From positions 29,261,128 through 29,325,127 of the forward strand of contig NC_065576.1 in NCBI RefSeq assembly GCF_937616625.2: a DNA stretch of 64,000 nucleotides, read 5' to 3'. Each line of letters begins with the position of its first letter. Within the stretch, counting starts at the first letter, position 1. Positions 33,860 to 46,044 of the stretch are shown here, piece by piece. The translations under genes and the position numbers were made by a program. Origin of the DNA: Mercurialis annua. Its lineage: Eukaryota; Streptophyta; Magnoliopsida; Malpighiales; Euphorbiaceae. Below the pieces are notes generated by a model. It had not been told where the DNA came from. It did not search any database and saw nothing but the letters and a program-made list of their open reading frames with translations.

Positions 33860-35630
33860 ATGATGATAAAAAACAAAGTATAATTTGTTAACACACTAGG
33901 AGCGATAGAGGGTGTAGTTCCAACAATTATTTCCCATAAGCTGAATGTAGACCCAACACACAAACCGATGAAGGAGAAGAAAAGACCTTTTACGGTGGAT
34001 AGACAAATTTCTATCAGAATCGAGGTGGACAAACTGCTGGCTGCTGGCTTCATACGAAGAGTGTACTACCCGGAATGGTTATCAAATGTGGTACTCATAA
34101 GGAAACCTAATGGAAAGTGGGGACTATGCATAGATTTCACGAATCTGAACCGGGCATATGCTTAAAAGACAGCTACCCTCTACCAAACATCAACCAATTA
34201 GTCGACTCAACCAGTGGCTACGAGGTCTACTCGTTCATAGACATAGCCCAAGGGTACCACCAGATACCAATGCACAAAGATGATGAAGAAAATACAAGTT
34301 TCATAACGAATAACGGCACATACTGCTACAAGAAAATGCCTTTTGGCTTGAAAAATGCCGGCGCAACATACCACGATGATGAACTTCGTATTCAAGGACC
34401 AGATCGGTCAAAACATGGAAGTTTATGTTGATGACATCATTGTCAAGTCCAAAAAGGTAGAGAACCATGCAAAAGACTGAGAAGAAGTATCTGAGAAGTT
34501 AAAAAAATACAAGCTCAAGTTGAACCCGAATAAATGCGCTTTCAGAGTTCCAGCAGGAAAGTTCCTCGGCTACCTCATCTTCCAAAAATGCATTGAAATG
34601 AATCCAGAAAAAACAAAGGCAATCATAGACATGACAGCACTGAGGAAAGCCAAAGAAGTTCAGAAACATAATGGAAGGATCACAGCTCTCGGATGATTTG
34701 TGTCAAACTCGGCAAAGAGGTGTCTCCCATTTTTTAAAACACTGAGAAACGTAAAAAACTTTGAATGGAATGAGGAATGCCAGAAATCTTTCGAGGAGCT
34801 CAAAATTTTCCTGAGCTCACCATCACTGCTCGGCAGGCCTGAAGTAGGACAAATCCTATTCTTATACATGAGTGTCACCAACGAAACAGTACCATCAGTT
34901 CTTGTCAAAGAAGAAGGAAGAGAGCAGAAACTGGTATACTATACGAGCAAAGTATTGAAAGGCCCCGAGCTCAGAAATAGAAAAATTGAGAAATTCGCAT
35001 TCACACTTGCGTTGACGGTGGAAAAGCTAAAGAGATATTTTCAAACCCACTCGGTGATAGTCGGAACAAATCAACCACTAAAGAAAGCCCTGGGAAGACC
35101 ACAAACGTCAGGAAGACTGATCCACTGGTCCATTCTGTTGGGATCATATGACATAAAATATGAACAGAGGTCATCCATGAAAGCACAAATCTTAGCAAAC
35201 TTTGTTGCTGAAACAACACACGACCAACCAGTAGAAGTGGATGAGAGCATGGTCAGATGGGTATTGCAAGTAGATAGATAGTCGAACATGATAGGCTCAG
35301 GGGCAGGCATGATATTGAAAGGCCCACACTCCATAAAAATGCAACACTCGGTCAACTTAAACTTCCCAGCCACAAACAACTCAGCAGAATACAAAGCTCT
35401 GATCGCGGGGTTGAGGATGGGAAAAGTGGTCAAGGGAGAACGCCTTAAAATTCAAATTGACTCACAACTAGTGGATAACCAGGTTCTAGGTCTATTTGAA
35501 GTAAAAGATCCTGATATGAGAAAATACGTAGACCGAGTTAAAGAGCTGCTAGCCAAAATAACTGAAGATCGCGGAAAATGGGAACTAGAGAAAATTCCTA
35601 GATAAGAAAACAAAGAAGCGGACATGTTGG
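33860..35630 (+). pseudogene. Tat-like reverse transcriptase with two RNase H domains
   Basis: RT: RQISIRIEVDKLLAAGFIRR, then VLIRKPNGKWGLCIDFTNLN, a frameshift at about 34140-34165, SFIDIAQGYHQIPMH, MPFGLKNAGATY, another shift near 34385, and VYVDDIIVKS (YVDD catalytic motif at about 34423-34434). RNase H1: about 34780-35220 (VTNETVPSVLVKEE, KLVYYTSKVLKGPE, KIEKFAFTLAL). The second RNase H at about 35283-35620 reads SGAGMILKGP, then NNSAEYKALIAGLRM and IQIDSQLVDNQ, the archaeal-type domain. Stops occur at about 34480, 34696, 35280 and 35603. Not functional. Confidence 0.82.
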
Positions 35631-36973
35631 CTAAGGCCGGAGCAACCAAAGAAATAATACCAGGCATTCCATCATCAGTTCAAAACTTCAGCAGTATCCA
35701 GAATCCTGAGGTGACTTCCCTGATTAATCCATTAAACTAATGGATGGAGCACATTATAACATACATAAAAAATGGAAGCCTATCAGATGATAAAAATACA
35801 GCGACAAATGATAAACGCCGAGCACCGCACTTCTCATACCGAGATGGGATCTTGTATCGGAAATCATTCGTACACCTTTAGTCCAGATGTCTCATAGCAT
35901 AAGATGGAAAACATGTCTTAGCAGAAATGCAAGAGGGCATGTGCGGCAGCCACGTCTCTCACCTAGCACTCTTCCGAAAAGCGGTACTACAACGGTACTA
36001 TTGGCCAACCTTGGCACAAGATGCAGTAGAGCTAGTGCAAAAATGCGGGAAATGTCAATACCACCAGAATGTGCACCACCTGCGAATAACCGAGCAAAGT
36101 CCTATAATTTAGTCCTTGGCCTTTCAGCACATGGGGAATTGACATTGTTGGGCCGTTTCCAACAGCAAGTGGACAAAGAAAGCTCTTGATAGTCGCAGTT
36201 GATCAATTCTCCAAATGGGTCGAGGCCGAAGCTGTCTCAACCATAACAGAAGCTCGGGTACGAAACTTCATACGAAGAGAGATAATTTGTCGCTTCGGCA
36301 TACCAAAAATCATCATTACCGACAATGGCAAGCAATTTGACAACAAAGTCTTAACAGAATACTGTGCTGAAAATGGGATAAATCTAAGGTTCACATCGGT
36401 TACCCACCTGCAAACCAATGGGATGACCGAGCTCACCAACAGAACCATCATGAACGGGCTAAAAAAACGATTAGATGAAGCAAAAGGCCGATGGGAAAAT
36501 GAGCTACACAACATCCTATGGTCATAATGAACTATTCCAAAATCCAATAGAGGAAGAACCCCATACAGCTTAACTTACGGGCGCGAAGCAATGGTTCCAG
36601 TAGAGATAGGCATGCCACTATCCGGGTTCAATACTTTGATGAGCAACTGAATGTGGAAAACACCAAGCTTTGTCTCGACTTGCTAGAAGAACGGAGAAAG
36701 CAAGCCTTGATGCACATCGAGGCAAGCAAGCGAAGGATGGCCACGTACCACAACAAGAGGGTGAAACCCTTAACCTTTGAAGTAGGCGACCTGGTCATGC
36801 GAAGAGCAGACATAGCAAGAGGCAATGTCGGAGTATCTAAACTTGGAGCAAACTGGGAAGGGCCTTACCAAGTAAAGAAAGTAGGAAAAGGAGGAGCTTA
36901 CTACTTAACTTACTTATCTGGCCGAGATTTACCAAGAACCTGGAATGCTAGGGTTCTTAAGAGGTTCCATTAG
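35631..36973 (+). pseudogene. Tat-like integrase
   Basis: Zinc domain at about 35920-36070 (GSHVSHLALFRKAVLQRYYW ... KCGKCQYHQ). The core is in pieces: [15 protein letters not shown] (36190), IITDNGKQFDNK (36315, catalytic D) and QTNGMTELTNRTI (36415, catalytic E). The C-terminal domain 36653-36973 is open (FEVGDLVMRRADI, GANWEGPYQVKKV, RTWNARVLKRFH) and ends with a natural stop. The 36186 and 36653 frames are internal starts only. Stops at about 35740, 35880, 36110 and 36530 break the domain. Confidence 0.82.
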
Positions 36974-37134
36974 TAAAAATTTCAGGTTATCGAGTCAGTC
37001 AGGGTTTTTTTTCACTTGCATTCAAGTCAAAGTCATTGTATGCGAGAATGCAAGTTTTTCCCCTATCAATAAAAGAAAAAAAAAGAGAGAAAAATAAACA
37101 AACGTGTCAGAAAACGAATCAAAGTCGATTTAAG
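36974..37134 (+). other. 3' untranslated remnant of the Tat-like element
   Basis: Sequence after the integrase stop, with an A/G-rich stretch (37065-37100) that could be the polypurine tract region. No LTR follows; satellite restarts at about 37135 with CATATTATAACCTCAC. Confidence 0.6.
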
Positions 37135-40100
37135 CCATATTATAACCTCACTATGCTTAGGCAATCCGATCAACGCGTAAAAGAAACTTGAAACGTGGCA
37201 TACTAATCTAGCCTCACTTTTCACGCACACTTTATATAATGTAACCTAACCATTCTTAGGTAAGCGGAAAGACGTGTTAAAGAGACTTGAGCAAGGGCAT
37301 ACAAATGGAACCTCTTTTTCACGCATACTTTCTGCAATATAACCTAATCATGCTTAGGTAATTGAACAATGCTTCAAAGAGATTCGAGGCGGGGCATACT
37401 AATCGAGCCTCACTTTTCACGCACACTTTGCATAATATAACCTAACCATGCTTAGGTTATCGGAAAGACGTGTTAAAGAGACTTGAGACGGGACATACTA
37501 ATCTAGCTTCACGTTTCATGCATAAATTCCATAATATAAACTAACCATGCTTAGGTAATCCGAACGACGCGTTAAAGAGACTTAAGATAGGGCACACTAA
37601 TTCAAGACTGGGCATACTAATCTAGCCTCACTTTTTCATGCACACTTACGTAATGTAACCTAAGCATGCTTAGTGAAGAGGAAACACACATTAAAGAGAC
37701 TTGAGATGGGACAAACTAATCTAGCGTCACTATTCACGCACACATTGCATAATATAACCTAACTATTGTTGGCAATCCGAACGACGCGTTAAAGAGACAG
37801 GAGACGGGGCATACTAATTTACTCCCATTATGCACTCACACTTTGCCTATTATAACCTAACCATAATTAGGTAATTAGAAAGACTCGATAAAGAGACCTG
37901 AGACATAAAATACGAATTTAGCCCCAATTTTCACGCACACTTTGCATAATATGACCTAGCCATAATTAAGTAATTCGAAGGACGCATTAAAGAGATTTGA
38001 GAAGGGGCATATTAATCTAGCCTCAATTTTCACGCACACTTTATGTAATATAACCTAACCATGCTTAGGTTATCCGTACGACGCGTTAAAGAGACTTGAG
38101 AGGGTAAAAACAAATATAGCTTCACTTTTCATGCATAAATTGTATAATATAAACTAACCATGCTTAGGTAATCTGAACGACGCGTTAAAGAGGCTTAAGA
38201 TGGGCCATACTAATCTTACCTCATTTTTCATGCACACTTTACGTAACGTAACCTAACCATGGTTAGCTAAGCAGAATGATACATTAATGAGATATGATTC
38301 GAGGTATACTAATCTAGACTCATTTTTTGCGCACACGTTCTGAAATATAACCTAACCATGGTAATCAGAATGACGCGTTAAAGAGTGTTGAGACAGGGCA
38401 TACTAATCTAGACTCATATATCAATCGCACTTTGTATATTATAAGCTAACCATAATTAGGTAATTAGAACGACCCATTAAAGAGACTTGAGACAGGGCAT
38501 ATTAATCTAACCTCAATTTTCACGCACACCTTGCATAATATAACCTAACCATAATTAGGTTATCTGAACGACGCGTTAAAGAGAATAGAGACAGGGCATA
38601 CTAATTTAGCTTCATTTTTCTTGCACATATAACATAATATAACCTAACTCACATAGGTAATCCGAACGACGCGTTAAAGAGACTTGAGGCGGGGCATACT
38701 TATTCCTCTTTTTCCACTCACACTTTGCATAATATAACGTAACCATAATTAGGTAATTAGAATAATGCATTAAAAAGACTTGAGCCAGGGAATACTAATC
38801 CAGCCTAACTTTTCACGCACACTTTGAATAATATAGCCTAAACATAATTAGGTAATTTTAACGACGCGTTAAAGAGACCGGAGACGGGGCATACTAATCT
38901 AGCCTCACTTTTCACGCAAACTTTATGTAATGTAACCTAACCATTCTTAGGTAATCAGAACGAGCGTTAAAGAGACTTGAGTCAGGCATACGAATGGAAC
39001 CTCTTTTCGCACACACTTTCCGCAATATACCATCACCATGCTTAGGTAATCAGAACGATGCTTTATAGAGATTAAAGAAAGGGCATACTAATCTAGCTTA
39101 AATTTTATGCACACTTTGCGTAACATAACCTAACCATAATTAGGTAATTAGAATGTGGCACTAAAGAGACTTGAGCGGGTAATATTAATCCAATCTTACT
39201 TCTCACGCACACTTTTCATTAATCTAAGCATAATTAGGTAATTCGAACGATGCGTTAAAGAGACTTGGGATGGGACATACTAATCTAGCCTAACGTTTCA
39301 CGTACACTTTACGTACTGTGACCTAAAAATTATTACATAATTGGACGACGCGTTAAAGAGACTTACGTCAGGACATACGAATTAAACCTCTTTTTCGCGC
39401 ACACTTTCCGCAATATAACCTATCCATGCTTAGGCAATCGGGACGACGCCTTAAAGAGATTTGAGACGGGGCATACTCATCTGGCCTCACTTTTCACGCA
39501 CCCTTTGCGTAATATAACCTAACCATGGTAATTAAAATAACGCGTTAAATAGACTTGAGACGGGGTATCTTAATCTAGCCTTATTTTTCAATCACACTTT
39601 GTATAATATAACCTAACCATGATTAGGTAATTAGAACGACGCTTTAAATAGACTTGAGACAGGGCATAATAATCTAGCCTTATTTTTCACGTACACTTTA
39701 CATAATATAACATAACCATAATTAGGTATAAAGGGACCTAAGACATGGCATACTAATGTAGCCCAAATTTTTACGCTCACTTTGCATCGTATAATCTAAC
39801 CATTATTTGGTAATTACAACGACGTCTTAAAGTGACTTGAGCGAGGACATACTAATCCAGCCTTACTTTTCACGCACACTTTGCATAATATAACCTAACT
39901 ATAATTAGGTAATTTGAACGATGCATTAAAGAGACCTAAGACGGGGCATACTAATCTAGCCTCACTTTTCATGCACACTTAATGTAATGTAACCTAACCA
40001 TTCTTAGGTATTCGGAATGACGTGTTAAAGAGACTTGAGTCATGGCATACGAATGGAACCTTTTTTTCACGCACAATTTTCGCAATATACCCTAACCATG

Positions 40101-41067
40101 CTTAGGTAATCAGAACAACGCTTTAAAGAGATTTGAGAAGGGGCATACTAATCTAGCTTCACTTTTCACGCACACTTTGCATAATATAACCAAACCGTAA
40201 TTAGGTAATTAGAAAGAGGCGTTAAAGAGACTTGAGCCGGGGGATACAAATCCAGCTTCACTTCTCACGCACACTTTACGCACTATACCCTAACCATTAT
40301 TACATAATTGGAATGACGCGTTCAAGAGACTTTCGTCAAGACATACGAATTGAACCTCTTTTTTGCGCACATTTTCCGCAATATAACCAAACCATGCTTA
40401 GGTAATCGGAACGACGCCTTAAAGATATTTGAGACGGGGCATACTAATCTAGCCTCACTTTTCGCGCACCATTTATGTAATATAACCTAATCATGGAAAT
40501 CAGAATGACGCGTCAAAGAGACTTGACACAGGGTATCCTAATCCAACCTTTTTTTTCAATCACACTTTGTATAATATAACCTAACCATAACTCGGTAATT
40601 AGAACGACGCGTTAAAGAGACATAAGATAGGGCATACTAATCTTTCCTCAATTTTCACGTACACTTTGCATGCTATAACATAACCATAATTAGGTAATTC
40701 GAACGACGTGTTAAAGAGACTTGAGGCGGGGCATACTTATCCATCCTCACTTTTCATGCATACTTTGCGTAATGTTAACTAACCATACTTAGGTAATACG
40801 AACACTGCGTTAATGAGACTTGAGTCGAGGCATACGAATCGAGCCTCATTTTTCGTACACATTATGTGTAGTATAGCCTAACCATGCGTAGGTTATCATA
40901 ACAATGCGTACAAAGATTTGAGACGGGGAATAATAATCTAGCCTTAATTTTTACGCACCCTTATGTAATTTAACCTATTCATGCTTAGGTTATCCGAATG
41001 ACTCGTTAAGCGACTTAATACGTGACATACTAATCTAGTGTCTTTGCATGCATAAATTGCATAATAT
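37135..41067. repeat. 99-bp tandem satellite, block 4
   Basis: About 40 monomers. This block shows the clearest higher-order order: dyad subtypes CCATTCTTAGG, CCATGCTTAGG, CCATAATTAGG (twice), a CCATTATTACAT-like form, CCATGCTTAGG, a shortened CCATGGTAAT form and several CCATAATTAGG forms, starting at about 38942 and again at about 39996. It ends in a monomer at AATAT where copia copy 2 inserted. Confidence 0.95.
41063..41067. repeat. target-site duplication AATAT (left)
   Basis: AATAT of the satellite motif GCATAATAT, repeated at 47486-47490 directly after the element. Removing the element and one copy restores a normal satellite monomer. Confidence 0.9.
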
Positions 41068-43194
41068 TGTTGGCGCAGCGGGGATGGTCCGGATTGTATA
41101 TTTCAATTCAAAATCAGAATTCCAACAATCTGGATCCAGAAATTACTCATATCAATAATAAATGGATCGTCGTATTATCTAGTAAATAAAGCACGCATCT
41201 AGAAATTGTAAGAAGAATGCCTATGTTGATTCTCAAACGATTATTGTAGTCCCGATAGTACAGCGACCTCAAGGTCGTCCACACGAGTATGCGTCCGATT
41301 GAATCCTCGCCTTGAAGTAATCCGCAAGAGTTCCTCTTGCCGTGCAACCATAAGCTAAAACTCTCGCCTCGATTACGTCTTTGCTCGGATGTATGACAAA
41401 CTTTCTCCAAGCTTTTCTTTGATTAATGACTATTTGAACTCCTTCAACTATGATCTCTTAAATGCGGTATGTATAGAATGAGTAAAGGCTTAATACATAG
41501 TTTGACTTCTGAACTTGTACCCTTGTACCCATCTAACCCCTAAACTTAACGTCTCACCTATTGAACCCCTGAACTTGTTAAATAATCCGATTTGACCCCC
41601 GAACTTGATAAATATGCAAATATTGAACCCTTCGTGTCCACCTGTCACTTGAAACGTTCTAGAAGAAATTGTGTACGGAGGGGTTCAATGTTTACGTATT
41701 TATCAAGTTCGGGGGTCAAATCGGGTTATTTAACAAGTTCAGGGGTTCAATAGGTGAGACGTTAAGTTTGGAGGTTAGATGGGTAAAAGGGTACAAGTTC
41801 AGGGGTCAAACTATGTATTAAGCCAATGAGTAAAGGCAGACTCTATTTATAGGCAAGAGTTTGTAGGTGTTGGACACCAAGTAAAGCTGTTGCCACAATT
41901 CGATACCTCACATTCTAGGTGTCACACACCACGTATAGGTGTTGCCACCATCTGACATATCACAAGCTAGGTGTCATACATCAAGCATAGTTGTTGCCAC
42001 CTTCAGACACGTCGGATGCTAGGTGTCACACACAGTGACATACATGAAATAATCACATGACATCATCGCATGACATCATCGTGACATCATCACATGATAT
42101 CATCGTGACATCATCACATGACATCATCACATTAACTTAGATAAAATACAATTAGGTTCCTACTAATATATAACTACTACAAATTAGTCCCTAATTTATA
42201 CTTGTTTTTCATCTTAGATTAATTTCTGAGATATGCTAGGATCTATATAAAATCTATCTCTTGTAAAATCAATCGGTTCACACCCTATTGTGTGTGACTA
42301 ACTAGGTTCACATCTATATGGAAACGAGAGTCATAAGAAACGCCTTTCTTAAATTTAATAATTAAATTCCATTAATTATTAATTCTCGTAGATCGTGAGT
42401 GACGTCTAGCAACATATCACAACCACAAAATAGATATGAATGTTTTGATGCATTCTTAAGAACCAATGTTAATAATTATCGTGCACTCAAATTCCCTTAT
42501 CTAAGATTCCAATCTCGACTAGTGTCATGGTTAAGTCAACCACAGTTTGTCTTGATCATATCACCTCATCTCAGTTCTTATTCTTGATAAATATGACTTC
42601 CACTAAAAACAACTTTCTAAGTAAGTTATATACACCTCAGCAGGTTTTATCATCCATCAAGAACAATTTGAGATAGCATAGAATCTTTTCTCCGTTCATC
42701 CGGAGTGATAAATCCTCTCTTGGTTAAACCCCTATCTCCATATACAATTAACTAGAGCCAACACATCTCGCGACCCTAGCTCATGAAAGATCTAGGGATA
42801 AGGAGTATCAAACTCTAATCACCTATATACAAGATAGTGTCACCGCAAGTCAAAGGACACATGTACAATTATGAACTAGATGACATAAATTGACTTGATG
42901 AAATACCATATATAAGTCATCTAGCGTCACTTGTTTGACTCACTCAAACCCTTTGAGTGTCCATATGTTTATTATGATCCCCATCAAGTAGTATGAGACT
43001 CACTACTTCCTATAATTAGTAACTCTTTACTAATCCGGAGAACAAACAAAGGTGACAATCTTTTCGGGATAATACGATGCCCTTATTCGTAGGACCCAAT
43101 CGACCTTGAACGTTTATTTAGATCACTTGTATAATGGAATCTATCACTCATATTCTTAACACCTTAAGAATAGATTCTATCACAATGTTATAAG
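41068..43194 (-). repeat. copia copy 2, truncated 3' LTR carrying a MITE
   Basis: Matches the 5' LTR of the same element from its outer edge to about 43194, where CACAATGTTATAAG switches to internal sequence TCTATCTTCCGCAATATG (compare 47340-47356 for the LTR continuation and about 8504-8520 for the internal sequence). It contains a 338-bp MITE. A minus-strand TATA box CTATAAATAG is at 41843-41852. The 87-codon frame at 41147-41410 lies in U5 and is not a gene. Confidence 0.85.
41487..41824. mobile_element. hairpin MITE, probably Mutator-like
   Basis: 338 bp with terminal inverted repeats of about 145 bp starting GGCTTAATACATAGTTTGAC and ending with the reverse complement. The arms fold on each other almost completely, leaving a loop of about 45 bp. 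Direct repeats AATGAGTAAA flank it (41477-41486 and 41825-41834); a 9-11 bp duplication with long inverted repeats suggests the Mutator superfamily. The 5' LTR of the same element has a single AATGAGCAAA at 45993-46002 and no insert, so the MITE arrived after the retrotransposon. No coding capacity. Confidence 0.88.
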
Positions 43195-43628
43195 TCTATC
43201 TTCCGCAATATGTCCTAGTCGTAAGTGCCATAATTGTTTCGAGGTTTGATCATTTATGGTATTTATTTCGAAAACATTATATGTATTACTAACATCTTCA
43301 TTTATACAATAAAGACTATTTTATACATAACCATAACCAACAACTTTATTATTATATATAATTTTACAAACATCCATTATAAATAGGAAATCATACCCTA
43401 ATCTTGTCATACAAGAAATGGACATGATATTTCTATAAGTGTTTGGTAAGGAAAAAATATTGTTCAAATACAAAACATGTTTATACAACAAAATAGAAGA
43501 TGATCCTATAGCTTTAGCCGCAACGCTTGCGTTATTTCCAATCTTCAAGATCACTTCGTCCTTGTCCAACATCCTCTCATTTGCTAGATCCTGTAAGGAT
43601 GAACAAATGTGAGAACTAGCTCTGTTAT
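43195..43628 (-). pseudogene. copia protease/pre-integrase remnant, copy 2
   Basis: Minus-strand frame 43321-43572 reads LDKDEVILKIGNNASVAAKA, then LYLNNIFSLPNTYRNIMS and CKIIYNN, the region between the protease active site and the gag-pre-integrase domain of copia polyproteins. It is open but is cut at 43194 by the deletion. The active site itself lies just upstream (about 43600-43650), where the reading is VLDNRASSHIC instead of D-S-G-A-S, so the protease is inactivated. Confidence 0.75.
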
Positions 43629-44493
43629 CTAATACCCAAGCTTTGGACGAGCTATCGTTATTGGACTTGAAATAACAAGAAATTTACACACACTCACCGG
43701 GATTTTCATTCTTCTGTTCTTGCCCTTGGATTCTAAGTACGTGGGGCAATTTTGTTTCCAATGTCCCTCGCCTTCACAAAAGAAACACTTTCCTTTGTTC
43801 TTCGAGGTGTCCTTCATTTTTGTAATGGCCTTTTGGGCCTTCAAAACAGTCTTCGTAGTCTTACTAGAAGAAGCAATCACAACAGAAACTTCCTTTCCCT
43901 TAACATTATTCTTTTCAGCAGTTATCAACATATTTGATAACTCGGCATGTGTACATTCTATCTGATTCATTAGTAATTCGTGATGAAATTACCATACGAT
44001 TCCGAAAGGGATTGAAGGATCATACTTGTTTGGAGATTGAAGTCCATGTGAAGTCTAGACCCTCTAGCCGTTCGATTCATCAAATCATCATGTTCACATG
44101 TTCTCCAACACCCTTTCCCTCGGAGTACTTCGCCCGAAATAATTTCTTAGATATTTCATATCTAGAAAAACGACATGATTCACCATACAACTCTTGTAAA
44201 TGAAACAGTATTTCGCGAGCTCCTGAATACTTATCGTGTTGCTTTTGCAACTCGTTATTCATAGATGCCAACATATAGCACTTGGCTTGTTCGTCATCTA
44301 ACTTCCCCTTGCACAATGCCTCATGTTCCTCGGGAGGAGCCTCAATCGACAATGGTCCCGAAACATTTGTCTCAGGAACATATACTATGTGTTCACTTGC
44401 AAGAACTATTTTGAGATTTCTTAACCAATCAACAAAGTTAGGACCCACTAAGCGATTATTGTCGAGAATGCTACTTAACGGATTCGATTCCAT
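43629..44493 (-). pseudogene. copia gag, copy 2
   Basis: Start ATG at 44493 (MESNPLSSILDNNRLVGPNF), then VDWLRNLKIVLASEH, KCYMLASMNNELQKQHDKYS, LFHLQELYGE and YEISKKLFRAKYSEG, the UBN2-type gag of plant copia elements. The frame breaks at about 44075 and the downstream frame (43970 leftward) carries the intact CCHC knuckle KCFFCEGEGHWKQNC. With one or two indels, gag is the best preserved gene of this family in the window. Copy 1 has lost most of it. Confidence 0.8.
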
Positions 44494-45566
44494 CTTATCT
44501 TATCAACCTATGGATATCAAATATCTCTAATTGGTATTATTGTCTTGTATATTTAAACCATAATAATTTGGTCCTTATCAAAATGGCCTCCCATTATCTT
44601 TTTCGTATCCTACTCTTCCAAAATAGAAAACATAAATCTTTGTTAGAAACGATTTCAAGCGGGTGATTGAATTCTTGTAGTCATTAATCTTTCCCTCAGT
44701 TACACCTAATTATCGTTATTGGGACCACAATGCACTACAAGTGAACAACACTTGTTCATCATATCTCATATGAGATTCAATAATTTTCGGCTCCTAATGC
44801 TTTCACCCTCAGATACCCATTGTCTTTTTTGGGGTTTTGCATTAGTTAAGTTTAACCCATTGAATCAACTAAGATGTATCAACTTGAATAATACACGACT
44901 CAGGTACGCCTAATTGCCGTTATTGCCGTGTACTATATCGATACACCCGTAACATATCATGCTTAACAATAAACTCAACAACGGCATGTTGACGATATCA
45001 TCTCACCCCTATGTATCCATAGCCGACAAGATGATAACTCAAAGCCGGTTAGTTTATTGCTCCAATGGAGAGCTATTAATAAATCAATCAATATAAACTT
45101 AATCTTTTAACTATTAGGAAGATTTCTTAGGGTTTTAAGTTTTTCCGGTCTCACAAAGCACACAACACATTTTAGCATGCATCTCATACATATTAAAGCT
45201 AAAAATGATCCATGCAATCACACATGTATGATCATGGACTTCCTAGGTCTCATTCTTTAGCCACAAAAGAATGAGCAAACTATTACTTGTTTTGCATGTT
45301 TTGTTGATGACAACATAATGCATAAGCAAATCACGTTAGAAAAATTCCAAGGATAGATTGGAGGGTCACGAGTGGACCAATTAAGTAGCAATATCCTAGA
45401 CAAAATTTAATCAAATATAATTAATGTCACAATACCGTTTGCTCATTTTTGCAAACAAGACCTAAGCCCTCGGAATTATAAATTATATGACCAATAATAA
45501 TTCCTAAGTCTATAATTATCAATACATGCATTAAATCTTAAAGATTTAATACTAAATGATATGGTG
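44494..45566 (-). other. copia copy 2 leader
   Basis: About 1.07 kb between gag start and primer site, alignable to 9331-10756. It contains three variants of the CAGGTACGCCTAATTGCC/GTTATT motif (near 44697, 44811 and 44901). A leader this long may hold packaging or regulatory signals; none can be named. Confidence 0.65.
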
Positions 45567-45578
45567 GCTCTGATACCA
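45567..45578 (-). promoter_or_regulatory. primer-binding site of copia copy 2
   Basis: Minus-strand TGGTATCAGAGC, a perfect match to the initiator tRNA-Met primer site, one base after the 5' LTR terminus. Confidence 0.9.
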
Positions 45579-46011
45579 TTGTTGGCGCAGCGGGACGCGA
45601 TGGTCTGGATCATATATTTCAATTCAAAATCGAAATTCCAACAATCCAGATCCATAAATTGATCATATCAACAACAAATGGATCGTCGTATCATCTAGTA
45701 ATTAAAGCACACATCTAGAAATCGTAAGAAGAATGCCTATGTCGATTATCCAACGATTCTTGTAGTCCCGATAGTACTGCGACCTCAAGCTCGTCCACAC
45801 GAGTATGCGTCCGATTAAATCCTCGCCTTGAAGTAATACGCAAGAGTTCCACTTGCCGTGCAACCCTAAGCATAAACTCTCGCCTTAATTAGGTCTTTGC
45901 TCGGATGTATGAAAAACATTCTCCAAGCTTTTTTGTGATTGATGACTATTTTAACTCCTTCAAATATGCTCTCTTACGTGTGCTGTGTATAAAATGAGCA
46001 AAGGAAACCTA

Positions 46012-46020
46012 TATTTATAG
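46012..46020 (-). promoter_or_regulatory. TATA box of copia copy 2 5' LTR
   Basis: Minus-strand CTATAAATA, conserved in position with 11226-11235 and 41843-41852. The repeated elements upstream of it are probable enhancer sequences. Confidence 0.6.
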
Positions 46021-46044
46021 GCAAGAGTTTGTAGGAAACTTTGA

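Larger units (their letters stand above)
30574..37134 (+). mobile_element. Tat-like Ty3/gypsy retrotransposon, decayed, 3' LTR missing
   Basis: Plus-strand element with a 5' LTR (30574-31194), primer site, gag, protease, RT, two RNase H domains and integrase ending at 36973. The presence of a second, archaeal-type RNase H between the first RNase H and integrase is a hallmark of the Tat lineage. The coding region is broken by many in-frame stops and several frameshifts. About 160 bp of 3' untranslated sequence follow and then satellite, so the 3' LTR was lost. This is an old, inactive copy. Confidence 0.85.

Noticed and set aside
37135..41067. Telomeric repeat, because of many TTAGG words
   Set aside because: TTAGG occurs once per 99-bp monomer as a dyad arm, not as a short tandem TTTAGGG array.
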